Assembly (NCBI GenBank): GCA_022827785.1
Contig: JAJEIM010000011.1
Coordinates: 1-64,000 of the forward strand
DNA length: 64,000 nucleotides
DNA from: Acidimicrobiia bacterium
Lineage (GTDB): Bacteria > Actinomycetota > Acidimicrobiia > Spongiisociales > Spongiisociaceae
Reading direction: 5' to 3'
In this document: in pieces, positions 55,552 to 63,845 of the stretch
Position numbering within the stretch: the first letter of the stretch is position 1
How the letters are laid out: every line of letters begins with the position of its first letter
The notes under the pieces: generated by a model
What the model was told of the DNA's origin: nothing
The model's input: the letters and a program-made list of their open reading frames with translations, nothing else
Database searches by the model: none
Position numbers and translations under genes: made by a program

Positions 55552-55590
55552 TTGTTCCGTATCGTAAGAAGGTTCCGCATCGTGGAACCG
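55552..55590 (+). promoter_or_regulatory. two-box operator before the dehydrogenase-ETF operon
   Basis: GTTCCGTATCGTAAGAA (55554-55570) and the palindrome GGTTCCGCATCGTGGAACC (55571-55589, 6-bp arms GGTTCC/GGAACC) are 18 bp apart. They end 32 bp before the ATG at 55622 and mirror the pair at 55356-55392. This supports joint control of both operons. Confidence 0.6.
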
Positions 55591-55621
55591 AACGGGCCGA
55601 CCGCAGGCAGAGGAGGCAGGC

Positions 55622-58132
55622 ATGAGCGACTTCCCATCCAGCGCTCGGGTGGTGGTGATCGGCGCCGGCATCGTCGGGAACTCGGTGGTCAAACACCTTG
55701 CCGCGCTCGGCTGGCGCGACATCGTCCAACTCGACAAGGGCCCCCTCCCCAACCCGGGCGGCTCCACCGGCCACGCCTCCAACTTCATCTACCCGGTCGA
55801 CCACAACAAGGAGATGGCCCACCTCACCCTCGACAGCCAGAAACAGTACGAGGAGATGGGCGTCAACACCGTTTCGGGAGGGTTGGAAGTGGCCCGGACC
55901 GAGGCCCGCATGCACGAGTTCAACCGCCGCATGACCTCGGCCAGATCGTGGGACATCGATAGCCGGCTGGTGTCTCCTGCGGAGGTCGAGGAGCTCGTGC
56001 CCTTCATCGACCCGAGCGTGATCCTGGGCGGCTGGTACACCCCGAGCGTGTCGGTGGTGGACTCGTTGCGAGCCGGGACGCTGATGCGGGAGTACGCCCA
56101 GGAGTTGGGCGCCCTGTCGGTCCATCCCAAGACCGAGGTACTCGACATCGAGACCGCTCGGGGCCGGATCAGCGCCGTGGTCACCGACAAGGGACGGATC
56201 GCCTGCGAGTACGTGGTCATCGCGTGCGGCGTGTGGTCGCCGCGCCTGGCGGCCATGGCCGGGGCCTCCATCCCGCTCACCCCGGCGGTCCACCAGATGA
56301 TCGACGTCGGTCCGCTCGAGGTCCTGTCCGCGACCAACAACGAGATCGGATACCCGATCGTGCGGGACATGGACACCTTCTGTTACGAGCGCCAGACCGG
56401 CGGCTCCATGGAGGTGGGTTCGTACGCTCACCGGCCAATCTTCCACCACCCCGACACCATCCCGTCCATCGAGGAAGCCCGCCTGTCGCCCACCGAGCTG
56501 CCCCTGACCATGGACGACTTCGACCCGCAACTCGAGCAGGCGGTCGAGTTGATGCCCTTCCTGGGCGATGCCGAGATCAAGTACGGCATCAACGGGCTGC
56601 TCTCGTTGACCCCGGACGCCATGCCGTTGGTGGGCGAGACGCCCGAGGTCAAGAACCTCTGGTCGTGCGCCGCCATCTGGATCAAGGAAGGTCCGGGCAC
56701 CGGTCGGGCTCTGGCCGAGTGGATGACCCAGGGCTACCCCGAGATCGACCCGCACGCCTCCGACATCGCCCGCTTCTACTCGTACATGAAAACCGAGCGC
56801 CACATCCTGGCCCGGTGCTCGGAGCACTTCAACAAGACCTACGGGATCGTCCATCCCCGCGAGCAGTGGGATTCGAGGCGGAACAGCCGCATCAGCACCC
56901 TTCACGCCACCACCTCGGCGCTCGGGGCGGTCTACTTCGAAGCGGGCGGCTGGGAACGGCCCCACTGGTACGAGTCGAACGCCGGACTGCTGGACGAATA
57001 CGGCGACCGGATTCCCGAACGCCCCCACGAGTGGGACCGCCGGTGGTGGTCGCCCATCCAGAACGCCGAGCACCTCGCCCTCCGGGACCGGGTGGGCATG
57101 ATCGACCTGACCGCCTTCGCGATCTTCGATGTCACCGGCTCCGGCGCTCTGCAGTTCATGCAGTACATGACCGTGAACCAGGTGGACCGGCCGGTGGGGA
57201 GCGGTATCTACACGCCGCTGCTGACCGAGGAGGGCGGGTTCCGCTCCGACCTGACGGTCCTGCGCATGGCCGAGGATCATTTCCGGGTGGTGACCGGCGG
57301 TTTCGACGGCGCCCGCGACGCCTACTGGTTCCGGAAATGGCTGCCGGAGAGCGACTGCGTCACCTTCACCGACATCACCTCGTCTGTCTCGACCATCGGT
57401 GTCTGGGGTCCCAATGCCAGGCGCCTGGTCGGGAAGGTCACCGACGACGACATCTCCCACGAGGGGTTCCCGTACGGAACCTGGAAGCATGCCACCATCG
57501 GCTCGATCCCCGTCACGATGTTCCGCATCTCCTACGTCGGCGACCTCGGCTGGGAGGTTTACACCAGCATGGAACACGCCCCGATGCTCTGGGAGACGCT
57601 CTGGGAGGCCGGCCAGGATCTCGGAGTGGTCCCCGTCGGAGCGGGCGTGTACGGAACCACCGCCCGCCTGGAGAAGGGCTACCGGCTCATGGGCGCCGAA
57701 CTGGAGTCCGAGTACAACCCGGTCGAGGCCGGCCTGGCCCGGCCCAAGGTCAAGAAGGCCGACTTCGTCGGCAGGGAGGCCTACCTGAGGGCTCGGGACG
57801 AGGAACCTGCCGCCGTGTGCTGCACCCTGGCTATGGACGGCCATGTGTCGACCTCCGGCACCGCCCGGTTCCCGATGGGTGGGAACGAGCCCATCCTCAC
57901 CCTGGAAGGCGGCCGGATCGAGGACCGGAAGGGTCGGGTATCGAGAGTGACCTCGGCGGGGGCGGCGCCCTCCCTGGACACCTACCTGCTGCTGGGCTAC
58001 CTGCCGCCGGAGTTCGCCCGGGAAGGCCGCCGGCTCCAGGTCATGTACCAGAACGAACTGTTCCCGGTAACGGTGGCCCGCGCCGGGTCCAAGCCGCTAT
58101 TCGATCCTGACGACGGCCGGATGAAGAGCTGA
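55622..58132 (+). CDS. dimethylglycine/sarcosine dehydrogenase-like FAD-GcvT fusion
   Basis: 836 residues. The N-terminal DAO-type FAD half has ARVVVIGAGIVGNSVVKHLA and PGGSTGHASNFIYP, where the His fits the covalent-FAD position of DMGDH. After about residue 430 a GcvT-like folate domain follows, with WKHATIGSIPVTMFRISYVGDLGWEVYTS and a final KKADFVGREAYL. It should demethylate dimethylglycine or sarcosine, passing the carbon to THF and electrons to ETF encoded next. AGAGGAGG precedes the ATG. No sign of sarcosine-oxidase extra subunits. Confidence 0.92.
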   Translation: MSDFPSSARVVVIGAGIVGNSVVKHLAALGWRDIVQLDKGPLPNPGGSTGHASNFIYPVDHNKEMAHLTLDSQKQYEEMGVNTVSGGLEVARTEARMHEFNRRMTSARSWDIDSRLVSPAEVEELVPFIDPSVILGGWYTPSVSVVDSLRAGTLMREYAQELGALSVHPKTEVLDIETARGRISAVVTDKGRIACEYVVIACGVWSPRLAAMAGASIPLTPAVHQMIDVGPLEVLSATNNEIGYPIVRDMDTFCYERQTGGSMEVGSYAHRPIFHHPDTIPSIEEARLSPTELPLTMDDFDPQLEQAVELMPFLGDAEIKYGINGLLSLTPDAMPLVGETPEVKNLWSCAAIWIKEGPGTGRALAEWMTQGYPEIDPHASDIARFYSYMKTERHILARCSEHFNKTYGIVHPREQWDSRRNSRISTLHATTSALGAVYFEAGGWERPHWYESNAGLLDEYGDRIPERPHEWDRRWWSPIQNAEHLALRDRVGMIDLTAFAIFDVTGSGALQFMQYMTVNQVDRPVGSGIYTPLLTEEGGFRSDLTVLRMAEDHFRVVTGGFDGARDAYWFRKWLPESDCVTFTDITSSVSTIGVWGPNARRLVGKVTDDDISHEGFPYGTWKHATIGSIPVTMFRISYVGDLGWEVYTSMEHAPMLWETLWEAGQDLGVVPVGAGVYGTTARLEKGYRLMGAELESEYNPVEAGLARPKVKKADFVGREAYLRARDEEPAAVCCTLAMDGHVSTSGTARFPMGGNEPILTLEGGRIEDRKGRVSRVTSAGAAPSLDTYLLLGYLPPEFAREGRRLQVMYQNELFPVTVARAGSKPLFDPDDGRMKS

Positions 58133-58152
58133 AGGGGAAGTTGGGGTCTGCC

Positions 58153-58920
58153 GTGCGGATTCTGGTTTGTGTCAAGAGGGTTCCGGCTCCGGGAGCGAAG
58201 ATCGTCCTGACACCCGACGCGCAGGACATCGACTCCTCACTGCTGGGCTTCGCGATCAGCCCCCACGAGGAGTGCGCCGTCGAGGAGGCGGTCCGGATCG
58301 TGGAGCGCGAGGGCGGGTCGGTCACCGTCATGACATTGGGCCCTCCCGAGGCCGAGGAGCAACTGCGCTCGGCAGTGGCGGTCGGCGCCACTTCGGTGGT
58401 CCTGCTGCCCAGCGACGTTCCCGACTGGGACCCGGTTTCCACCTCCCGAGCCCTGGTCTCGGCCCTCGCGGGGCTGGAGGATGAGCAGGGCGAGCCGTTC
58501 GACCTCATCCTGTTCGGCAACGAGTCCGCCGACTCCGGCGGCTACCAGGTGGGCATCCGCGTGGCTCGGTCCCTGGGACGCCCGATGGTGACCGGTATCA
58601 AAGGCATCGACACCGGCGAGGACTCGATCTCGGCCCGCCGTGAAACCCCATCCGGCTGGGAGGTGTACCGGCTGCCGTTGCCCGCGGTCGTGGGGGTGAA
58701 GGAGGGCATCAACCTACCTCGCTACCCGACCTTGAAGGGACGGATGACGGCCCGCCGGGCGCCGGTCACGACGATAGAGCCCGTGGCCGGATCGAGCGGC
58801 CAGTCGAAGGTGATGCTGATGACACCGCCCGACGCGGGATCGGCGGTGGAGATCCTCGGTGAAGGTCCGGAGGCAGCGCCGGCCATCGTCGACATCATGG
58901 AAAGCCTGGGCCTGGTATGA
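58153..58920 (+). CDS. etfB: electron transfer flavoprotein beta subunit
   Basis: 255 residues. RILVCVKRVPAPGAKIVL opens the fold; ISPHEECAVEEAVRIVEREGGSVTVMTLGP and FGNESADSGGYQVGIRVARSLG (the AMP/FAD-site loop) are typical. It carries electrons from the upstream dehydrogenase toward ETF:quinone oxidoreductase, not encoded here. GTG 58153 with GGGG upstream is chosen over a TTG at 58141. It overlaps etfA by ATGA. Confidence 0.93.
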   Translation: MRILVCVKRVPAPGAKIVLTPDAQDIDSSLLGFAISPHEECAVEEAVRIVEREGGSVTVMTLGPPEAEEQLRSAVAVGATSVVLLPSDVPDWDPVSTSRALVSALAGLEDEQGEPFDLILFGNESADSGGYQVGIRVARSLGRPMVTGIKGIDTGEDSISARRETPSGWEVYRLPLPAVVGVKEGINLPRYPTLKGRMTARRAPVTTIEPVAGSSGQSKVMLMTPPDAGSAVEILGEGPEAAPAIVDIMESLGLV

Positions 58921-59912
58921 GCATCTTCCTCTACCTCGTCGAGCATGATCGGGGCCGGATCGACGAGACCGCGCTCGGAGGGCTGACCGGCGCCCGGCTA
59001 CTGGCGGAAAGCCGGGACGCCGGGCTCCAGGCGGTGGTGATCGGCGCGGGCGCGGCAACGGCAGCCGAAGGCCTGGATGCCTACGGCGCCGAGCTCATCC
59101 ACCTGGTGCGCCACGATCTCCTCGTCGACTACGGCCCGGACGCCTGGGCGGAGAGCCTCGCCCAGCTCGCCGGGACCACGGGAGCCGGCGCGGTGATCGC
59201 CACGGGAACCGACCGCGGCAACGAGGTGATGGCCCAGGTCGGCGCCCGGACGGACCTGGCCATGGTGGCGAACTGCCTGGAGATAGAGCCGGACGGCGAC
59301 GACTGGCTGATGACCCGGGTCCGGTGGGGCGGCAGCCTCCGCGAACGGGCCCGGCTGTCCGCTCCCGTCAAGCTGGTGACGCTCGCCCCCCACAGCACGG
59401 ACGCCGCTCCCGCCGGCGAGCCGGCGGCCGGAACGGTCGCGGAGTTCAACCCGGAGCTGGACGAGTCCGACGCCGTGACCATGGTGGTGGACCGGGTGAC
59501 CGTCTCGGAGGGCATCACCCTCGCCACCGCCCCGGTGGTGGTCAGCGGTGGGCGCGGGGTGGGGAGCGCCGAGGCTTTCGACATCATCGAGGAACTGGCC
59601 GACCTGCTGGGAGGAGCGGTGGGCTGCTCCAGGGTGGTCACCAACAACGGCTGGAAGAACCACAAGTTCCAGGTGGGCCAGACCGGGACCGTGGTCGCCC
59701 CCGACCTCTACATCGCCTGCGGCATCTCCGGCGCCATCCAGCATTGGGTGGGAATGATGAACGCCAAGAACGTCCTGGCCATCAACATCGACCGCGACGC
59801 TCCCATGGTCACCAAGGCCGACTGGGCCGTGATAGCCGACCTCCACCAGGTTGTCCCGGCAATATCGGCCGAGATCGCCCGCCGCCGCACCCTCGCCGCG
59901 GAGTCCGGCTAG
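58917..59912 (+). CDS. etfA: electron transfer flavoprotein alpha subunit
   Basis: 331 residues. The C-terminal FAD domain is complete: SGGRGVGSAEAFDIIEELADLLGGAVGCSRVV, FQVGQTGTVVAPDLYIACGISGAIQHWVGM and LAINIDRDAPMVTKADW. The N-terminal half is more variable, as usual. Translated with etfB through ATGA. Ends directly into a heptamer repeat. Confidence 0.94.
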   Translation: MSIFLYLVEHDRGRIDETALGGLTGARLLAESRDAGLQAVVIGAGAATAAEGLDAYGAELIHLVRHDLLVDYGPDAWAESLAQLAGTTGAGAVIATGTDRGNEVMAQVGARTDLAMVANCLEIEPDGDDWLMTRVRWGGSLRERARLSAPVKLVTLAPHSTDAAPAGEPAAGTVAEFNPELDESDAVTMVVDRVTVSEGITLATAPVVVSGGRGVGSAEAFDIIEELADLLGGAVGCSRVVTNNGWKNHKFQVGQTGTVVAPDLYIACGISGAIQHWVGMMNAKNVLAINIDRDAPMVTKADWAVIADLHQVVPAISAEIARRRTLAAESG

Positions 59913-60105
59913 TGGTCAGTGGTCAGTGGTCAGTGGTCAGTGGTCAGTGGTCAGTGAATGGTTGTAACCCCTGGCGAAATGACGCGCGCGATCGAAAGGC
60001 TTGAGGGCCACAAGCAACGTGGTCAACCGATCAGGTCGCAAACCGGCCACCGGCAACCGGCCACTGGCCACTGGCCACTACAAGCCACCGGTCACTAGCC
60101 ACTGA
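59913..60105. repeat. heptamer array and complementary arm between convergent genes
   Basis: TGGTCAG is repeated six times (59913-59954), beginning right after the etfA stop. Its complement with a one-base change per unit (CCACTGG period 7, 60061-60080, then CCACCGGTCACTAGCCACTGA) lies about 100 bp on. As RNA the two arms pair fully if G-U pairs are allowed. It may act as a two-way terminator between etfA and tsaC. No gene is present. Confidence 0.75.
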
Positions 60106-60666
60106 CTAAATGGAAATCGGTCCCTCGCGTAGGACGACCGGGGGGTCGCTGGTCAGATCGACCACGGTCGACGCCTCGCCTCCCCGCCGCTCCCCCTCCA
60201 GGTACACCGGCACCCGGTCGCCGAGGAGCGCCCGGGCCTGGACGCTGTCCAGCGCCGGCGCCGACCCGCTCGGGTTGGCGCTCGTGACCGCCAGTGGGCC
60301 GGATCCCGCCAGCAACCCCCTCAGGAGGTCATGATCCGGGATCCGCACCGCGAGCGTGCCGCGTTCGTGATCCCCTACACCCTCCGCCAGCGACACCCTG
60401 GCGCTCAGCACGGCGGTGAGCGGCCCCGGCCAGTGGGGTTCGACGAGTCGCCTCGCCGCCCCGGTCCAATCGACGAGTACGTCGACCTGCTCGGACGAAG
60501 CCGCCAGCACGGCCAGCGGCAGGTGCCGCCCACGCCCCTTGAGCCGGAAGAGAGACCGTACCGCCTCCTCGTTGGCAGGATCGACCGCCAGGCCGTAGAC
60601 GGTGTCCGTGGGCACCCCTACCACATGGCCGGCCCGTAGCGCGACCAGCGCCGCGTCGAGGCTCAT
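60106..60666 (-). CDS. tsaC: threonylcarbamoyl-AMP synthase TsaC/Sua5
   Basis: Makes threonylcarbamoyl-AMP, the substrate for TsaD. 186 residues, YrdC fold: GHVVGVPTDTVYGLAVDPANEEAV, RLKGRGRHLPLAVL, WPGPLTAVL, LAVRIPDH and LAVTSANPSGSAPALD are conserved. ATG 60666 overlaps the prmC stop (ATGA). With tsaB, tsaD and tsaE at 37-40 kb the t6A pathway is complete in this window. Confidence 0.95.
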   Translation of the reverse strand: MSLDAALVALRAGHVVGVPTDTVYGLAVDPANEEAVRSLFRLKGRGRHLPLAVLAASSEQVDVLVDWTGAARRLVEPHWPGPLTAVLSARVSLAEGVGDHERGTLAVRIPDHDLLRGLLAGSGPLAVTSANPSGSAPALDSVQARALLGDRVPVYLEGERRGGEASTVVDLTSDPPVVLREGPISI

Positions 60667-61550
60667 TCGGCGATTCTGGCGATCAGGAACCGGTCCCGCC
60701 CGGTCAAGTCCGGGAGAACGCTCGCCTCCCAGGGCGGATCCCTGAACGCCCAGCGAATCTTGGCCCCCTGCCGGTCGCCTATCTCGGCGACCAGAACACC
60801 GTCGGGCGCCAGCCACGACGGCGCCTCCGACGCGAGGTACCGGAAGACGTGGAGCCCGTCGCCGGCCACCAGGGCCAGGCGGGGCTCGTAGTCCCGGACC
60901 TCGGGAGGGAGCCTGAGCCACTCCGAATCCGAGACGTAGGGAGGATTGGTGACGATCAGATCGACCTCACCGCGTAGCGACGGATGGAGCGCGTTGAGAC
61001 GATCCCCCCGGCAGAATTCGGCCTCCACCTGCAGAAGGGCGGCGTTGAGCCGGGCCAGATCGAGGGCGTCTTGGCTGATGTCGGTTGCAATGACACGCGC
61101 CGCCGGCCGCCGGTGGGCGATACCGATTGCCAGGCAGCCGGAGCCGGTGCCCATATCGACCACGGTGCATGCGCCGTCGGGAATCAGATCGAGGGCCTTC
61201 TCCCATAGCTGCTCCGTCTCGGGCCGGGGAATCAGCACCCGGTGGTCCACCAGCAGTTCGAGGGGACCGAACTGCACAGTTCCCTCCAGGTACTGGAGCG
61301 GCATCCCGGCCGAGCGCTGCTCCATCAGCCGGTAGAACATCTTCACCGTGGACCGATCGACCACGATCCCAGCCAGCAACTCGGCACGAGGCCGGCCGGT
61401 GATGGCAGCTAGCAACCGCACCACCTCGTGGGTTGGAAGGCTGCAACTTCCGATCAGAAGTTTGGAGTTGACGCCGCCGACCGGTAGCCGCCCTTGGCTG
61501 TTGGCTACTCCCGCCCCGCGCAGGCCCACCGATCCCCGTGCTTCGGGCAT
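60663..61550 (-). CDS. prmC: release factor glutamine methyltransferase PrmC (HemK)
   Basis: Methylates the GGQ glutamine of release factors. 295 residues. VLIPRPETEQLWEKAL, VVDMGTGSGCLAIGIA and the substrate-binding IVTNPPYVSDSEW are present. The N-terminal about 40 residues are atypical (SVGLRGAGVANSQG), so the true start may be internal near residue 25-30. Just downstream of prfA and the 85-residue protein. Confidence 0.94.
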   Translation of the reverse strand: MPEARGSVGLRGAGVANSQGRLPVGGVNSKLLIGSCSLPTHEVVRLLAAITGRPRAELLAGIVVDRSTVKMFYRLMEQRSAGMPLQYLEGTVQFGPLELLVDHRVLIPRPETEQLWEKALDLIPDGACTVVDMGTGSGCLAIGIAHRRPAARVIATDISQDALDLARLNAALLQVEAEFCRGDRLNALHPSLRGEVDLIVTNPPYVSDSEWLRLPPEVRDYEPRLALVAGDGLHVFRYLASEAPSWLAPDGVLVAEIGDRQGAKIRWAFRDPPWEASVLPDLTGRDRFLIARIAE

Positions 61551-61553
61551 GTC

Positions 61554-61811
61554 CTAGACCTCGTGAATCCCTAGACGCAAACCCCGGGACGGGATGTCGA
61601 TCATGGCGGAAGGAGGCAGTCCGGCCGCTCGAAGCTCGGCCGCCAGAACTGCCAGCGCCGCGGCCGGATTCGTATCGGACATCTCCACGTCTATCGCGCC
61701 TTCCGATGCCCCGATCACGGAGCCGGACCGGCCGAGACAGCTCTGCACGATCTCTTCGATGGCCTCGGCGGGGAGGTCGGAGTCCGGCGGGAAGCGGACG
61801 AAGAAGATCAC
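61554..61811 (-). CDS. small conserved-position protein of unknown function
   Basis: 85 residues: IFFVRFPPDSDLPAEAIEEI, then IDVEMSDTNPAAALAVLAAELRAAGLPPS and a final IDIPSRGLRLGIHEV. The strand-helix-strand pattern looks like a small alpha/beta domain. It overlaps the prfA stop by ATGA and ends 4 bp before prmC, so it is translated with them. No family recognised. Its position suggests a link to translation termination or folate/one-carbon genes, but that is only context. Confidence 0.7.
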   Translation of the reverse strand: MIFFVRFPPDSDLPAEAIEEIVQSCLGRSGSVIGASEGAIDVEMSDTNPAAALAVLAAELRAAGLPPSAMIDIPSRGLRLGIHEV

Positions 61812-62887
61812 CCGCCGGCCATCCGCCGGGTGGCCTGATCCGATGTCAGAGCGTCGACGAAATCGGACAGATGACCGTCGAGAACGTGCGTGAGGCGCCT
61901 GATGACGAGGCCGATCCGGTGATCGGTCACCCGGTTCTCCTTGAAGTTGTAGGTCCGGATCTTCTCGGACCGATCCCCGGTGCCGATCTGCGACCGCCTG
62001 CCCGCCGCGCGTTCGGCGGCGCGCGCCAGGTGCTCCTCCTGGTACAGCCGGGCGCGGAGCACCCGGAAGGCTTTCTCCTTGTTCTGGAGCTGGGACTTCT
62101 CGTCCTGGCAGGTAACGACCAGACCGGTGGGCAGATGGGTGATCCGGACCGCCGAATCGGTGGTGTTGACAGACTGCCCTCCAGGCCCCGACGACCGGAA
62201 CGTGTCCACCTTGACGTCGCTCGCGTCGATCTGAACATCAACCTCTTCGGCTTCGGGCATCACGGCAACCGTGGCCGTCGACGTATGGACCCGCCCCTGC
62301 GACTCGGTCTTCGGGACCCGCTGGACCCGGTGGACCCCGGCCTCGAACTTGAGCCTTGCGAATGCTCCTCTACCGGTCACGCCGAAGGTAACCGAGCTCA
62401 GTCCGCCCCCTTCCGCGGCAGTGCTGTCCATCGGCTCCCACCCGAAGCCCTCCGTCTCGGCGAACCGCTGGTACATGCGGAGCAGGTCCCCGGCCCATAG
62501 GGCCGCCTCGGCGCCCCCGGCCGCGGCCCGGATCTCCACAATGGCGTCCTTGACGTCGTCCGGGTCGCTGGGCGTGAGCGCCGCTCTGAGCTCGGCGGCC
62601 AGGCGATCGGCCTCCTGCTGCCGGGCCACGGCTAGCTCGCGCAGCTCCCCGGCCAGATCGGGATCCGTCTCGACATCGGCCAGCTCGATCGCTTCACGGG
62701 AGTCGTCGAGCGCCTCTCTCAACGACCGGTAGGACAGGACCAGCGGCCTGAGTTCGGCGTAGCGGCGGGATACCTCGCCGTACCGGACCGGGTCGCCCAG
62801 CACCGTCGGATCGGTCAGCACGGTCTCGGCCTCCCCGTACGCCTGCTCGATCTCCGCTAGCCGATCGGTAAGCGCCGGGTCCACCAC
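61808..62887 (-). CDS. prfA: peptide chain release factor 1
   Basis: Ends translation at UAA and UAG. 359 residues. RVQRVPKTESQGRVHTSTATV contains the PxT codon-recognition tripeptide, and SGPGGQSVNTTDSAVRITHLPTG the catalytic GGQ. The start is GTG 62887. Coupled to the 85-residue protein by ATGA overlap. Confidence 0.97.
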   Translation of the reverse strand: MVDPALTDRLAEIEQAYGEAETVLTDPTVLGDPVRYGEVSRRYAELRPLVLSYRSLREALDDSREAIELADVETDPDLAGELRELAVARQQEADRLAAELRAALTPSDPDDVKDAIVEIRAAAGGAEAALWAGDLLRMYQRFAETEGFGWEPMDSTAAEGGGLSSVTFGVTGRGAFARLKFEAGVHRVQRVPKTESQGRVHTSTATVAVMPEAEEVDVQIDASDVKVDTFRSSGPGGQSVNTTDSAVRITHLPTGLVVTCQDEKSQLQNKEKAFRVLRARLYQEEHLARAAERAAGRRSQIGTGDRSEKIRTYNFKENRVTDHRIGLVIRRLTHVLDGHLSDFVDALTSDQATRRMAGG

Positions 62888-62893
62888 TCCCTC

Positions 62894-63826
62894 CTACCTG
62901 CCGGTGGCGCTCAGCGCCTCGGGGATGATCGGACCTCGGCCGGCCACCTCATCCACCTCCTCATCCGTCAGAGCGAACAGCAACGCGGCAACCGCCACAT
63001 CGATCATGTTCGTCTCGGGCACGCGGGTCGTGAGTCGCTGCAGCCACAGACCGGGGGCGGTGAGGATCCTCCCCACGGGCCGATCCGCCTGCGCTCCGCC
63101 CAGCTTGAGGAGCTCGTAGGAGATACCGGCCACGACCGGAATCAGCACCACGCGGCTCGCGATCAGGCCGTACCACGGAAGGCTGCCCACCAGGCTGAAT
63201 ACCACAATGGCGGTGAGCATGACCAGCAGTAGGAAGCTGGTCCCGCACCGAGGGTGCTCCGGACGGTAGGCGGAGATGTGGTCCCGGTCCAGCGGGTCCC
63301 CCGCCTCGTAGGCATGGATGGTCATGTGCTCGGCGCCGTGGTAGGCGTAGACACGTCCGATCTCGTCCCAGCGCCCGATCAACCACACGTAACCGACCAG
63401 AAGGGCGATCCGGATGGTCGCCTCGACCAGATGGAACACCCAGGACGAAGCCTCCAAGCCACCCCAGCGAACCACCAGGAGGGGCACGACGACAAAGAAA
63501 GCCACGAAGAAGAGGGCGGCGATGGTCATGGAACCCGCCATCTGGCCCTTGGTGACGGGCTTCTCATCCTCGCCCACCGAACGCTGCCCCGACCACGCCA
63601 GGGCGCGGAAACCCAGGGTGAGGCTCTCGCCCAATACCAGCACGCCCCGGACCAGCGGAACCCTGGCCCATCGGGAGCGCGAACTGAGCCTCGGCAGCCG
63701 GTGGCGCACGGTTTCAATCTCGCCGGAAGGGTTGCGAACCGCCACCGACCAGGCGGAGGGCGCCCGCATCATCACCCCTTCGATGACCGCTTGCCCTCCA
63801 ACGGTCGCTGCCGGGGACGCGGACAT
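62894..63826 (-). CDS. DUF1385 (YqhQ-like) membrane protein
   Basis: 310 residues. VGGQAVIEGVMMRAPSAWSVAVR and AYHGAEHMTIHAYEAGDPLDRDH, with RCGTSFLLLVMLTAIVVFSLVG, identify DUF1385. Four to five transmembrane helices. Function unknown; the family usually sits between rpmE and prfA in Actinomycetota, as here. ATG 63826 is chosen as the family-like start; a longer frame runs upstream to 63970 through rpmE. Confidence 0.88.
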   Translation of the reverse strand: MSASPAATVGGQAVIEGVMMRAPSAWSVAVRNPSGEIETVRHRLPRLSSRSRWARVPLVRGVLVLGESLTLGFRALAWSGQRSVGEDEKPVTKGQMAGSMTIAALFFVAFFVVVPLLVVRWGGLEASSWVFHLVEATIRIALLVGYVWLIGRWDEIGRVYAYHGAEHMTIHAYEAGDPLDRDHISAYRPEHPRCGTSFLLLVMLTAIVVFSLVGSLPWYGLIASRVVLIPVVAGISYELLKLGGAQADRPVGRILTAPGLWLQRLTTRVPETNMIDVAVAALLFALTDEEVDEVAGRGPIIPEALSATGR

Positions 63827-63845
63827 TTGCCGGGTGCCGGACAGT

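Noticed and set aside
55454-57844. 796-codon minus frame over the dehydrogenase gene
   Set aside because: Antisense shadow of a well-supported FAD-GcvT fusion.
59913-60105. CRISPR-like array
   Set aside because: Units are 7 bp with no spacers and no cas genes; it is a simple heptamer repeat.
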